The notes under the pieces are model-generated. The model was not told the DNA's origin and searched no databases. It saw only the letters and a list, made by a program, of their open reading frames with translations. A stretch of 64,000 bases of DNA from Mesorhizobium comanense (GTDB lineage: Bacteria > Pseudomonadota > Alphaproteobacteria > Rhizobiales > Rhizobiaceae). Shown piece by piece: positions 33,854 through 42,765 of this stretch. The position numbers and the translations under genes are program-made. Each line of letters opens with the position of its first letter. The stretch's first letter is position 1. The stretch covers positions 62,001-126,000 of the forward strand of contig NZ_SCNN01000016.1 of assembly GCF_005503535.1 (NCBI RefSeq), read 5' to 3'.

Positions 33854-34693
33854 TCAATCGGTCGCGTGCTTGACGTCGGTAGCGGTCTCGGGAAGATTCC
33901 ACTTCCCCAGCAGCGCCTTCATCTCGCCGCTGGCCTGCAAGGCCTCGATGGCCTTGACCAGGGCCGCGCGATTGTCGCCGCCTTTTCTCAGATAGATGCC
34001 GTAGGTTTCGCCATCGCCGTAGTTGTAAGGCACCTGCAGCCGGCCCGGCATCTGCTTGATGCGGAAGGCCGCCGTCGTGTCTTGGGTAATCGTCGCCGCC
34101 GCCCGGCCGACCAGGATCTGCTCGATGACGGCGGAAGCGGACGGATAGGTCTGGATCTGCACCGGCGTTTTGCCGGCCTTTGCCAGTTCTGCATTCAGGT
34201 CCGCCGCGGTCTTTTCATAGGTCGTGCCGGCCTCGATCGCCAGCACCTTGCCGCTGAGGTCGAGCGGCGTCCTGGTTTCGGTATCCGACGCGGACGTCAC
34301 CATCACGACGTTTGAAACGAAGTACGGCACGGCGTCGTAGGCCTTGAGCCGCTCCTTGGTCACCATGATGCCGCTTGCGACGAGATCGCAGCGCTCGGCG
34401 CCGAGCGACGGCAGCAGACCCTTGAAATCGCCGACCACATATTTGGTGGTGCCGCCCCACTGCCTGGCGATGGCGTCGACGACATCGACCTCGAAACCGA
34501 CCAGCTTCTCGTCGCCGGGATTCTCGTAATACTGCATGGGTGGAAAATCACCGCCGGTGCAAACATTGAGCACGCCGTTGCGGACAAGGTTGACGGTCTC
34601 GGCCCGTGCCGCCGGCGCGGTGGCGGCAAGGGTCATGAAGGCCAGTCCGCCAAGGGTGATCTTCGCCGCAAGAGCGATGCGTGTCTGAAGCAT
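33854..34693 (-). CDS. Polar amino acid ABC transporter solute-binding protein
   Basis: A 279-residue periplasmic binding protein (SBP family 3). A signal peptide (to about TLAATAPAARA) is followed by NLVRNGVLNVCTGGDFPPMQYY and VGFEVDVVDAIARQ, then TTYEKTAADLN and QDTTAAFRIKQ, all family features. It captures a polar amino acid for the permease downstream. The Met at 34693 with GGGGA 11 bases upstream is chosen over the frame start at 34771. It is divergent from a LysR gene across 127 bp containing palindromes. Confidence 0.9.
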   Translation of the reverse strand: MLQTRIALAAKITLGGLAFMTLAATAPAARAETVNLVRNGVLNVCTGGDFPPMQYYENPGDEKLVGFEVDVVDAIARQWGGTTKYVVGDFKGLLPSLGAERCDLVASGIMVTKERLKAYDAVPYFVSNVVMVTSASDTETRTPLDLSGKVLAIEAGTTYEKTAADLNAELAKAGKTPVQIQTYPSASAVIEQILVGRAAATITQDTTAAFRIKQMPGRLQVPYNYGDGETYGIYLRKGGDNRAALVKAIEALQASGEMKALLGKWNLPETATDVKHATD

Positions 34694-34772
34694 ATCCGGT
34701 TCCCCATTCTTGTTTTTGTGATGCCGACTGGCGGCTGCGAGGAACCATATGTTGCAATTTCCATCAGACAAG

Positions 34773-34815
34773 CTAAATCTTTAGAAGAAAAAGAGAGCAG
34801 TTTTTCTAAACTAAG
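34773..34815. promoter_or_regulatory. LysR-type operator region (palindromic AT-rich sites)
   Basis: ctaaa-tc-tttag (34773-34784) is a perfect 5-base-arm repeat; a second half-like site ttctaaactaag lies at 34804-34815. The pieces TTTAG...CTAAA also face each other across 34781-34810. It is AT-rich against a GC-rich background and sits between the LysR gene (rightward) and the binding-protein gene (leftward), the usual place for LTTR sites. Confidence 0.55.
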
Positions 34816-34820
34816 GCACC

Positions 34821-35717
34821 ATGTCCGTTCCCTCCCTTCATTCGTTGCGGGCCTTCGAAAGCGTGTCGCGGCTGGGCAATATCGCGGCGGCGGCGGCCGA
34901 ACTGCATGTCACGCCGGGCGCCATAAGCCAGCAGTTGCGTGCCTTGCAGCTTTCCCTGGGCGTGGACCTTTTCAGGAAGAACGGCCGCCGGCTCGAACTC
35001 ACGGAACGCGGGGCGACGCTTCAGAAAAGCGTTGGCATGGCGATGCATCAGATCGCCGATTCGATCCGCGAAATATCGACAAGCGCCTACTCGGGGACAG
35101 CCAAGGCGGAGTTGCGCGTCTCGGCGCCTTCCGTCTTCGGGACGACCTGGCTGACAGCCCGCATATTTCAGTTTCTGGACGCCAATCCCGACACGCGGCT
35201 GCAGATGCTGACCGCGATCACCTTCGAGGAATTGGACTGGCGCAAGGTCGATGTCGCCATCGTCTATGGCAGCCCGCCCTGGCCCGGATTTTCATGGCGG
35301 CTGCTGCACAGCATGCATGCGGCGCCGGTCTGCAGCCCGCAATTGCTGCGCGGGCCGCACGGCATTCGCGAGCCGCGCGATGTCCTGCATCATCGCCTGC
35401 TGCACGAGGACGACGGCAGCCAGTGGCGGCACTGGCTGATGCAGGCGCGCGTGCCGCACACCGTGCAGTCCGACATCTATTTCGACAATTTTGCCATGGT
35501 GCTGCAGGCGGCCCGGGATGGCCACGGCGTTGCGCTCACCAACGACATCATATCCTTCCGCGACCTGGATGAGGGGCGCCTCGTCCAGCCGCTCGCCCTG
35601 TCCACGCCGGCCGCCCGGAACTACTACTGCATCTGCCGCGAGGAGGGACTGGCGAACCCGGCCATCGCCGGGTTTGTCGAGTGGCTCGTCGATCAGGCGG
35701 CAAAGCCATCGCGCTGA
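34821..35717 (+). CDS. LysR-family regulator, GcvA-like
   Basis: A 298-residue LTTR. The HTH is AAAAAELHVTPGAISQQLRAL, followed by GVDLFRKNGRRLELTERG. The C-terminal domain shows WRKVDVAIVYGSPPWPG and HGVALTNDIISFRDLDEGRLV, as in GcvA-type regulators. It is divergent from the amino acid transporter genes and probably controls them, activating in the presence of an amino acid ligand. ATG at 34821 comes right after the palindromic region. Confidence 0.9.
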   Translation: MSVPSLHSLRAFESVSRLGNIAAAAAELHVTPGAISQQLRALQLSLGVDLFRKNGRRLELTERGATLQKSVGMAMHQIADSIREISTSAYSGTAKAELRVSAPSVFGTTWLTARIFQFLDANPDTRLQMLTAITFEELDWRKVDVAIVYGSPPWPGFSWRLLHSMHAAPVCSPQLLRGPHGIREPRDVLHHRLLHEDDGSQWRHWLMQARVPHTVQSDIYFDNFAMVLQAARDGHGVALTNDIISFRDLDEGRLVQPLALSTPAARNYYCICREEGLANPAIAGFVEWLVDQAAKPSR

Positions 35718-35803
35718 GACATCAGAGGATCTCCTCTTGTTCCCGTCCATCCGACTTTCTACGATCGGCCCGTTTGGATGACGTTTTGAAAAGGTGACGC
35801 CGG

Positions 35804-36178
35804 ATGTTCTATGCAATCCTTGCCTATCACGTGGAAGATGCCATCAAGGCCCTCACGCCGCAGGAAGACGCGGCGCTGATGGCCGAACTGCTGAAGATCA
35901 ACACCCAGCTTCATGAGGACGGCACGCTCGGCCCGTCCGCGCGCCTGGGGGCGACACAGGATGCCTTCACCTTGCGCGGCCCGGGCGACGGCGTGATCAT
36001 CGACGGCCCCTTCACCGAGACCAAGGAACAGTTGCTCGGTTTCTATATCGTCGACTGCGCCGCGCGCGACGAGGCCATCGCCATCGCCCGCGACCTTCGC
36101 CGCGTCAATCCGACAGCGGTCTACGAGATCAGGCCAATTCTGCTCTTCAAGCCCGGCGTGCCGCTGGCTGGCAAATAA
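35804..36178 (+). CDS. YCII-related (DGPF-domain) protein
   Basis: A 124-residue protein of the YCII/DGPF family. It has the alpha/beta-barrel pattern MFYAILAYHVED, and the family hallmark DGPFTETKEQLLGFYIVDC near residues 66-84. These dimeric proteins often accompany ECF sigma factors, but none is encoded here. Function is not established. It is convergent with the SDR gene, 14 bp apart. Confidence 0.8.
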   Translation: MFYAILAYHVEDAIKALTPQEDAALMAELLKINTQLHEDGTLGPSARLGATQDAFTLRGPGDGVIIDGPFTETKEQLLGFYIVDCAARDEAIAIARDLRRVNPTAVYEIRPILLFKPGVPLAGK

Positions 36179-36192
36179 GCCGCGCCCAGCGC

Positions 36193-36948
36193 TCACCCGC
36201 GCCCGACGAACGGCATCTTGGTCGCCATGACGGTCATGAACAGCACGTTGGCGTCGAGCGGCAGGCTGGCCATGTGGACGACAGCATCGGCAACGCGCTG
36301 GACGTCCATCACCGCCTCGGCTGCGATCGAGCCATTGGCCTGGGGCACGCCAACCGTCATCGGTTGGGCCATGTCGGTCAGCGCGTTGCCGATGTCGATC
36401 TGGCCGCAGGCGATGTCGTAAGGGCGGCCGTCGAGCGCCAGCGTCTTGGTCAGCCCCGTAATGGCGTGCTTGGTCGCCGTATAGGGCACCGAGCCCGGGC
36501 GTGGCGCATAGGCCGACACCGAACCGTTGTTGATGATGCGTCCGCCCATCGGCTTCTGCCTGCGCATGGCGCCGAAGGCGGCGCGTGCGCACAGGAACGA
36601 ACCGGTGAGGTTGACGCCGACGATGTCGTTCCAGACGTCCACCGGAATCTCGTCGATCGGCGTCGATTTGTAGCCCATGCCGGCGTTGTTGAAGAGCAGG
36701 TCGACGCGCCCGAAAGCCTCCGTCACCGCCTTGAACAGATGATCGACCTCATCGGCCTTGCTGATGTCGCAGGCAACCGCCAATGCCTTGGCCCCGGTCG
36801 GCCCCGCCTCGGCGATCGCCGCGTCCAGCACCGGCTTGCGGCGGCCGCAAAAGACCGTGTTCCAGCCGGCCTTGAGCAGCGCGGTGGCGACGCTCTTGCC
36901 GATGCCGGTCCCGGCGCCAGTGACGATGGCGGTTCTTTGCTCGGTCAT
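36193..36948 (-). CDS. Short-chain dehydrogenase/reductase
   Basis: A 251-residue classical SDR. VTGAGTGIGKSVA is the coenzyme loop, NNAGMG the second motif, and the active-site Tyr-Lys is in PYTATKHAITGLTK. Asn and Ser of the catalytic tetrad are also visible (INNGSVSAYAP). It should interconvert an alcohol and a carbonyl with NAD(P). The cofactor-binding acidic or basic residue is unclear (FCGRRK suggests NADP). Substrate unknown. Confidence 0.88.
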   Translation of the reverse strand: MTEQRTAIVTGAGTGIGKSVATALLKAGWNTVFCGRRKPVLDAAIAEAGPTGAKALAVACDISKADEVDHLFKAVTEAFGRVDLLFNNAGMGYKSTPIDEIPVDVWNDIVGVNLTGSFLCARAAFGAMRRQKPMGGRIINNGSVSAYAPRPGSVPYTATKHAITGLTKTLALDGRPYDIACGQIDIGNALTDMAQPMTVGVPQANGSIAAEAVMDVQRVADAVVHMASLPLDANVLFMTVMATKMPFVGRG

Positions 36949-37100
36949 TGCAGATGTCCTCCGGCAGCGCCGTGCGCTCCCAATGATCTTTCAGGATTGG
37001 TTCGGGGAAGGCATCGCAAATGGCGTGGGCCATGGCAAGCGCGGCCCGTGGCACAGGATCGAATTCAGACTGTTCGGAAAAAGGGCCTGTCGGGGCCGAC

Positions 37101-37128
37101 AAAAAGGGCGGTCATTGGCGACCGCCCT
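37101..37128 (-). terminator. Rho-independent terminator of the DUF533 gene
   Basis: Perfect 9-bp stem agggcggtc (37105-37113) and gaccgccct (37120-37128), six-base loop; on the leftward strand the stem is followed by TTTTT. It lies 110 bp past the DUF533 stop, so it fits transcription from 37970. Confidence 0.8.
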
Positions 37129-37238
37129 GATCTGAACCAAGCTTGGGAGGAGGAAAGCCGGTCCGACTGCCTAGAATGATGCGCTTCCTGAGTTAACGAA
37201 AGGTTAACGCCGAAAAAGCGTCCCTGTCCCGATTTGGG

Positions 37239-37970
37239 TTACCAGCGTGGATTGGGCGAGGTTCCCACGGGCACCTTGGCCGCCGAAACGGTTGCCTCGA
37301 CATGGTCGACCAGCGCGTCCGGCAGCCCGAGCCGGCCGGCAAGCAGGTCGAGATAGCCGCGCTCGGCCCGCGTATCGGGATCGATGGTCAGGCGCGACGC
37401 CGTATAGAGTTCGAGCTTCTGCGCGTCGGTATGGGCGGCGGCCACCAGCGTGTCGAGATCGAGCGGCCTTTCCAGTTCCGCCATCAGGAATTTCTCGGCA
37501 TCCGGGCCGATGCCCGAGAGGCCGAGCTTGCCGGCGATCTTCTTGCGTTCCTCGTCGTCGACATGGCCGTCCGCCTTGGCGGCCGAGATCATTGCCCGCA
37601 CCAGGGTCAGCGTGAATTCGTCCTCGCCTTGCGGCGCCTGCGAGGGATGAAAGGCGGTGTCCTTCGGCGGCGGCAGCAATTCCGGATCGCCGGCCGGTGG
37701 CGCCTGCTCGGGCGCGCTGCCCGCCTTGTAGTTCTGGTAGGCCTTGTAGGCGAGGCCGCCAATGGCGGCGAGACCGCCGAGCCTGACGGCGGCGCCTGTT
37801 ACCTGCCGTCCAGTGCCGGTGCCAAGCAGCACGGCGGCCAGGGCGCCGGCGGCCAGCGGATTGTCCTTGGCCATCTGGACGGCCTGCCCCGCCTTGTCCC
37901 GCACCGTGCCGGTGGTGCCGGGAATTTGCGAGCCGAGCAGATCGTCGAGAAGCTTCTTGGGATCGAACAT
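37239..37970 (-). CDS. DUF533 (TerB-like) membrane-associated protein
   Basis: A 243-residue protein. A hydrophobic stretch (about 38-80, AAGALAAVLLGTG and GGLAAIGGLAYKAY) precedes a TerB-like helical domain (120-235) with ISAAKADGHVDDEERKKIAGKL. The acidic DGHVDDEE motif is the metal-binding-like loop of the TerB superfamily. Relatives such as YebE are inner-membrane proteins of unknown role, responsive to envelope stress in enterobacteria. An alternate-frame open frame covers the gene on the same strand but lacks any family pattern. Confidence 0.85.
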   Translation of the reverse strand: MFDPKKLLDDLLGSQIPGTTGTVRDKAGQAVQMAKDNPLAAGALAAVLLGTGTGRQVTGAAVRLGGLAAIGGLAYKAYQNYKAGSAPEQAPPAGDPELLPPPKDTAFHPSQAPQGEDEFTLTLVRAMISAAKADGHVDDEERKKIAGKLGLSGIGPDAEKFLMAELERPLDLDTLVAAAHTDAQKLELYTASRLTIDPDTRAERGYLDLLAGRLGLPDALVDHVEATVSAAKVPVGTSPNPRW

Positions 37971-38080
37971 TCAGTGCCTCCAGCATGTGCCCGGCCGAAC
38001 GGGCAGGTTTCGAACGCCGAAGACGTAGGTCCCGAAACCTGACATTGCAATGACAGGCAGCCGTCTTGCAGCCGCCCCTG

Positions 38081-39010
38081 TCAGGATCCGATGTGCGGCC
38101 CCTTGCCCCGCGCCTGCGCGAGATCGACCTGCCGCTGGCGCTCGGCGTAGCGCTGTCGGTCCTCGTCTGAACGGGCGTCGAAACAATGCGGGCAGGAAAC
38201 GCCGGTGACGAATTTCGGCGACGCCAGCTCTCCCGCCGTCAACGGATGCCGACAAGCGCGGCAGAGTTCGGCATCGCCCTCGGCGAGGCCATGCGACACC
38301 GAAACCCGCTCGTCGAAGACGAAGCACTCGCCTTGCCACAGGCTCTGTTCGGCTGGCACCTCTTCGAGATATTTGAGGATGCCGCCCTTGAGGTGGAAAA
38401 CGTCCTCGAAACCGAGCGATTTGACATAGGCGGTGGCCTTTTCGCAGCGTATGCCGCCGGTGCAGAACATCGCCACCTTACGGCCTTCGAGATCGCCGCG
38501 ATGCGCTTCCACCCAGGCCGGGAATTCGCGAAAGCTCGCGGTCGCGGGATCGACCGCGCCCTTGAACGTACCGATCGACACTTCATAGGCGTTGCGGGTG
38601 TCGATGACGATCGTGCCGGGCTCGCTGATCAGTGCGTTCCAGTCGGCCGGCGCGACGTAGGTGCCGGCACTTTTCGCCGGGTCGATGTCGTCCACGCCCA
38701 TGGTGACGATCTCCCGCTTCAGCCGCACCTTCATGCGGTGGAACGGCATCTCGGCGGCAGTGCTGTACTTGACCTCGAGCCCCGCCAGCCCGTCGATGGC
38801 CTCGATATGGTCGATGAGTTCGGCGACCGCCGCTTCGCTGCCGGCCACGGTGCCGTTGATGCCCTCATGCGCCAGCAGCAGCGTGCCCTTGATGCCGCGC
38901 CCGCAGCAGAAGGCGGCAAGCGGCGCGCGCAGTTCGTCAAAGGCATCGAGCCGGGCAAACCGGTAAAGCGCGGCGACACGGACGGGCTGGGATGAGGCGG
39001 ACGGTGTCAT
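38081..39010 (-). CDS. trhO: tRNA uridine 5-oxyacetate-pathway hydroxylase TrhO (rhodanese family)
   Basis: A 309-residue YceA/TrhO protein. The N-terminal acylphosphatase-like domain includes LLAHEGINGTVAGS; the rhodanese domain (about 115-230) holds Cys183 in MFCTGGIRCEK, the reactive loop. The C-terminal zinc-like Cys pairs are CRACRHP and CPHC. TrhO hydroxylates uridine 34 of certain tRNAs using O2. Sequence and length match bacterial TrhO well. The gene is divergent from eda. Confidence 0.9.
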   Translation of the reverse strand: MTPSASSQPVRVAALYRFARLDAFDELRAPLAAFCCGRGIKGTLLLAHEGINGTVAGSEAAVAELIDHIEAIDGLAGLEVKYSTAAEMPFHRMKVRLKREIVTMGVDDIDPAKSAGTYVAPADWNALISEPGTIVIDTRNAYEVSIGTFKGAVDPATASFREFPAWVEAHRGDLEGRKVAMFCTGGIRCEKATAYVKSLGFEDVFHLKGGILKYLEEVPAEQSLWQGECFVFDERVSVSHGLAEGDAELCRACRHPLTAGELASPKFVTGVSCPHCFDARSDEDRQRYAERQRQVDLAQARGKGPHIGS

Positions 39011-39211
39011 TGGCAGAGCAACTAGACGCTCGGAAAAGCCGATTCAAGGCAAAAGGGGTTTGGCGGGCTGTCATGGCTCTGTCGGGGAAGAGCCGGTAAA
39101 CTGTCCGGCGGCGCGTGACATCGCGACGCGACCGGTGTCGTGGACAGGCAAACACGCGTCTGCTAATCGGTTGAAATCGCCTTCGACATGGCTCGACACG
39201 GAGAGAGACAG

Positions 39212-39850
39212 ATGCCCAGCAAGACCGAAAAACTCCTGTCGCTCCTCAACGGCCAGCCTGTCATCCCGGTGCTGAAGATCGCCAATGTTGCCGATGCCGT
39301 GCCGCTGGCCCGCGCCCTGGCGCGCGGCGGCCTGCCGGCGATCGAGATCACGCTGAGAACCGCCGACGCGCTGGAAGCGATCCGGCGCGTGGCGGCCGAG
39401 GTCGAGGAAGCCATTGTGGGCGCCGGCACCATTCTGGACAGCAAGCAGTTCGACGAGGCAGCCAGCGCTGGTTCGCGCTTCATCGTCAGCCCCGGCATCA
39501 CCCGTGAGCTCCTGGCCGCTGCCGCCGCCAGCGAGGTTCCGCTGTTGCCCGGCGCCATCACGCCCGGCGAGATCATGGCCGCCCGCGAAGCCGGCCTTCG
39601 GTTCCTGAAGTTCTTCCCGGCCGAGCAGTCCGGCGGCATCGCCTCGTTGAAAGCCTTCGCCTCGCCGCTGGCCGACGTGAAATTCTGTCCGACCGGCGGC
39701 ATCACCGGCAAGAACGCCGCCGACTATCTCAGCCTGCCGAACGTCATCTGCGTCGGCGGTTCCTGGGTCGCGCCCGACGACTTGGTCAAGGCAGGAAAGT
39801 GGGACGAGATCGAGGCGCTCGCGCGCGCCGCAAGCCAGCTTCGGAAATAA
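39212..39850 (+). CDS. eda: KDPG/KHG aldolase (Entner-Doudoroff)
   Basis: A 212-residue aldolase that splits 2-keto-3-deoxy-6-phosphogluconate into pyruvate and glyceraldehyde-3-phosphate. Lys133 in LRFLKFFPAE forms the Schiff base; Glu45 in AIEITLRT and Thr/Pro of PTGGI complete the site. The Met at 39212 has GGAG nine bases upstream; an earlier Met (39188) is less likely. It is alone here, with no edd gene adjacent. A partly imperfect hairpin (39871-39895) follows the stop without a T-run. Confidence 0.92.
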   Translation: MPSKTEKLLSLLNGQPVIPVLKIANVADAVPLARALARGGLPAIEITLRTADALEAIRRVAAEVEEAIVGAGTILDSKQFDEAASAGSRFIVSPGITRELLAAAAASEVPLLPGAITPGEIMAAREAGLRFLKFFPAEQSGGIASLKAFASPLADVKFCPTGGITGKNAADYLSLPNVICVGGSWVAPDDLVKAGKWDEIEALARAASQLRK

Positions 39851-39917
39851 CCTTCGAGGGCAAATGAAAGACCCGGCCGGCTTTCGCCGACCGGGTCGAT
39901 CAGCATGCGCTTTCGGC

Positions 39918-40109
39918 CTAATTGCAGACCTTGACCTGCTCGACGATCTTCTTGTGGTGACGCCAGTGCGTGACCGTCTTCATCCGGCAATGCTTTCGCA
40001 TGTGCATATGGTCGTGGGTTTTGATCACCACGGTTTCGGCTAGCGCGGGAGCCACGGCAGCAGAAGCTGCCGAAAGAGCCAGAACCGATGCAAGTAGAAT
40101 CGTCTTCAT
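39918..40109 (-). CDS. Small exported His/Lys-rich protein, hypothetical
   Basis: A 63-residue protein with a signal peptide (MKTILLASVLALSAASAAVAPALA) and a short mature part of about 37 residues: ETVVIKTHDHMHMRKHCRMK in pattern, ending with a second Cys. The mature part is rich in His (seven), Lys and Met, so it could bind metal or polyanions in the periplasm; two Cys may form a disulfide. GGGGA six bases before the Met at 40109 supports that start. I do not recognise the family. Confidence 0.6.
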   Translation of the reverse strand: MKTILLASVLALSAASAAVAPALAETVVIKTHDHMHMRKHCRMKTVTHWRHHKKIVEQVKVCN

Positions 40110-40334
40110 GAATATCCCCATATTGGAAGGTACGCACCCTAACCCGCCGAAAGGCCCGCTGTTCCGTCTTCACGGGAAGTTCAGCCGCTCGTGATCATGC
40201 GCAAACGGGATCGATCTCGCGCGACGGACGGTTGATCTCAAGGGCTTCGATTCAACAGGATACGCTGTTGCATCCAGACAATGATCGTCCCGACAAGCGC
40301 GTCAGGCACCGGGCCATCATGCCTCGGACAGCAC

Positions 40335-40362
40335 AAAGCCGCGCAGTCGCCTGCGCGGCTTT
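40335..40362 (-). terminator. Terminator of the DUF882 gene
   Basis: Perfect 12-bp stem aaagccgcgcag (40335-40346) and ctgcgcggcttt (40351-40362) with a tcgc loop, 19 bp past the stop of the leftward gene. The T-run is short (TTT), so termination may be partial. Confidence 0.7.
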
Positions 40363-40380
40363 ACCGGATTGGCTGAACCG

Positions 40381-42327
40381 TTACTTCGTCTGGAAGCGGG
40401 CGACCGACATGAATTTCACGGCATTGCCGGTGAAGCGATTGACGTCAGCCACCTGAGTTCCCTGCTGGAAGCCGGCCGTATAGACCTCGCTCGGCGGCGT
40501 ATGAACGATGTTGTAGGCGTAGCCCGGCGCCGTCGTGGCGCTCGAAACGGTCGCGACGTTCTCGCCGCTGGTCAGCGCCCACCGGGCGGCCTGGGGCGCC
40601 GCGGCAACCACCATCGCCCTGGCGACCGGCTTCTGGTCACGGGCGGTGGCCCGGGCTTCCTTGCGGGTGGTCTTGACGCCGGCGCCAATGACGGACGCCG
40701 GATCGGAGCCGGCCGGGCGCGCGGCGACGGCCTGGCGCGGCGACGCCGCATTGGCATCGGAGGGATCGTTGAAGGCCGAGCGCGGCTGTTCGGCCAGGGA
40801 CGCGACCTGATATTCGTCGGCATTGCCAGTCTGGGTACTGGCTGTCTGGGCATTGGCTTCGTCGAGAACGGCCTTCACGGCGTCAGGCTTCGCCGGCTCG
40901 GGACGCGCCGTCGGCAGCACCGAGAACGCGTCCGTCGCGGTCTTGCCCTGGTCGGCCGTGTCGGCCAGCGCCATCAGCACATCCTTGCTGGGCGGCGGCG
41001 CGAGGTCCGCCGGCAGCGTGCGCTCGGGGCGCCATGTCGGCAGCGGAATATTATTGACGGCAACCTGCGCCGGATCGGCGGCGGCGGCCTCGGCGATCGC
41101 CTGCGGATCGGCCTTGCCGAACGGCATGTTCGCCGGCGCCTGCGCGGTCGCCGTGGCCTGTTCGGTCGTGGTGGTCGCATCCGCCGTGGCGAATGGCACG
41201 TTCTCAGGCTGCGCGCCGACATCGACCTTGGGCCGAGGGGCGAAATCGGGCAGCGGAACTTCCTTGGCCGGCAGCGCCGCGATGATCGTCTCCGGCGTGT
41301 CCTTCTGCGGTTCCTGGGCCTGCTCGTCGGCGACCTGCGGAATCTCGGCGCGTTGCGCGTTCTCCGGCGCCACGATGGCGATGCCCGGAAGATTGCCGCT
41401 CTTGGCGCTGGTCAGCACCGGCTTGGCATTTCTCGGCTTGGGCGCGGGAGCGGCGGAAGCCGTCTCGACATCGGCGCTGTCGTCGGCCTCGTCGTCGCCG
41501 CCACCGCCAAAGAAGGCCGAGAGGAACCCGCCCGATTTCTTGCCGCTGCCGCCAGCGCTGGCCATCTCGATGTTGGGCGTGCCGGAGCCCTTGCGCGCCT
41601 TGTAGGAGGCAAGCGCCTGCTCATAGCCGGGCAGCGGCCGGCCGTCGCTCGGCACATGCAGCGTCTTGCCGTTGGGGAACAGGCTGACCAGTTCCTGGCG
41701 GCTGATGCCGGGCCAATGGCGCACATTGCCGACATCCATATGGACGAAGGGCGAACCCGAGGTCGGGTAATAGCCGACGCCGCCGCCCTGCATCTTCAGG
41801 CCGATATTGCGCAGCTTCTTCAGCGGCACGCCCGGAATGTAGAAATCCATCGCCTTGCCGAGCATGTGCTGGCTCTTTTCGGCGACACCCCGGCTGCGGC
41901 TGCGCAGCATCGAGTTCGTCGACGGCGAGCGGTAGCCGCACACGACCTGGATATAGTCGGTGGCGCCGCTTTCACGATAGGCCTCCCAGACCAGGTCCAG
42001 CAGGCGCGGGTCCATCTTGGTCGGCTCGTTGCGGCGCCAGTCGCGCAGGATGATGTTGATCTTGCGCAGGCCCTCGGGATCATAGCGGCCATTGCGCTTG
42101 TAGACGATCTCCGCCTTCTCATGCGTGTGGAGGTGGTAGAGCTTCAGCGAACGAACTTCGGCCTGGGCGCCTGTGGCGGCCGCGGCAACAAAACCAAATG
42201 CGACCATCAGCGCTGCCAGCCATCTCGGCCAGACGCTCACCTGATGATGCCGCCCGTTTGTGAGTCGTTCGATTCTGTTCAAATCAAAAGGCCTTGCAGG
42301 CTGCCGTTTGTCCCCGGATTTGCCCAA
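40381..42327 (-). CDS. DUF882/peptidase M15-like envelope protein with long Pro/Ala tail
   Basis: A 648-residue protein. After an N-terminal membrane or signal segment (35-56), residues 57-230 form the DUF882 (YcbK/M15) domain: SQHMLGKAMDFYIPGVPL and GSPFVHMDVGNVRHW carry the zinc-like His and Asp ligands. Such domains cut peptide crosslinks in peptidoglycan or relate to D,D-carboxypeptidases. The remaining 400 residues are low-complexity, rich in Ala, Pro, Asp, Thr, without clear domains. The gene ends at a terminator. An N-terminal start further inside (Met41) is possible. Confidence 0.8.
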   Translation of the reverse strand: MGKSGDKRQPARPFDLNRIERLTNGRHHQVSVWPRWLAALMVAFGFVAAAATGAQAEVRSLKLYHLHTHEKAEIVYKRNGRYDPEGLRKINIILRDWRRNEPTKMDPRLLDLVWEAYRESGATDYIQVVCGYRSPSTNSMLRSRSRGVAEKSQHMLGKAMDFYIPGVPLKKLRNIGLKMQGGGVGYYPTSGSPFVHMDVGNVRHWPGISRQELVSLFPNGKTLHVPSDGRPLPGYEQALASYKARKGSGTPNIEMASAGGSGKKSGGFLSAFFGGGGDDEADDSADVETASAAPAPKPRNAKPVLTSAKSGNLPGIAIVAPENAQRAEIPQVADEQAQEPQKDTPETIIAALPAKEVPLPDFAPRPKVDVGAQPENVPFATADATTTTEQATATAQAPANMPFGKADPQAIAEAAAADPAQVAVNNIPLPTWRPERTLPADLAPPPSKDVLMALADTADQGKTATDAFSVLPTARPEPAKPDAVKAVLDEANAQTASTQTGNADEYQVASLAEQPRSAFNDPSDANAASPRQAVAARPAGSDPASVIGAGVKTTRKEARATARDQKPVARAMVVAAAPQAARWALTSGENVATVSSATTAPGYAYNIVHTPPSEVYTAGFQQGTQVADVNRFTGNAVKFMSVARFQTK

Positions 42328-42765
42328 ACGGATGTGTCGTTCTCACACCCGAATATCGATCCTAATGGTTAATCATCGCTTATTGAAGCCGAAATGCGGT
42401 AACACCATGGCGATATCCCGTCAAAATCTGTTCACAAGGTTTCTTGGTAAACCGCTGGTTTAGATCATGTTTCCGCCCTTGGGCCGAACACGATCTGTTA
42501 CCGTTAGCCTTAATGCGTGAACACAGTCCCGTCCAAGCCGCCGCCAGTCCGCCATAATCCCGCCGCGACGCCACATGGAACGTATCATGGCAACGCAAGC
42601 TGGTCCCGACCTTGCGGAGGGCGAAGCCGAATGAAGAAAAACCGCTCCTTCAACCGACGAGCCTGAAGGGGTTTTCCCCGGGCGAAGCGAGAAGTGCTGC
42701 TCTTGGCAATTGCTTTAAAACAAGGAGATAGAACGGCCCGCCGTCTCCGTTGAACAGGACGACGC
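42328..42765. other. Intergenic region between the DUF882 gene and the sigma-54 regulator gene
   Basis: 438 bp without a supported gene. It contains an imperfect palindrome gatcatgtt...cgaacacgatc (42463-42495), and the string caattgctttaaaacaaggagatagaac near 42705-42733, which looks like part of the rhizobial repeat family. The region should carry the promoter of the DUF882 gene (right side of 42327) and the 3' end of the regulator gene. Confidence 0.5.

Noticed and set aside
39871..39895. Hairpin after eda as a terminator
   Set aside because: The stem has a mismatch and there is no T-run, so I did not list it as a terminator.
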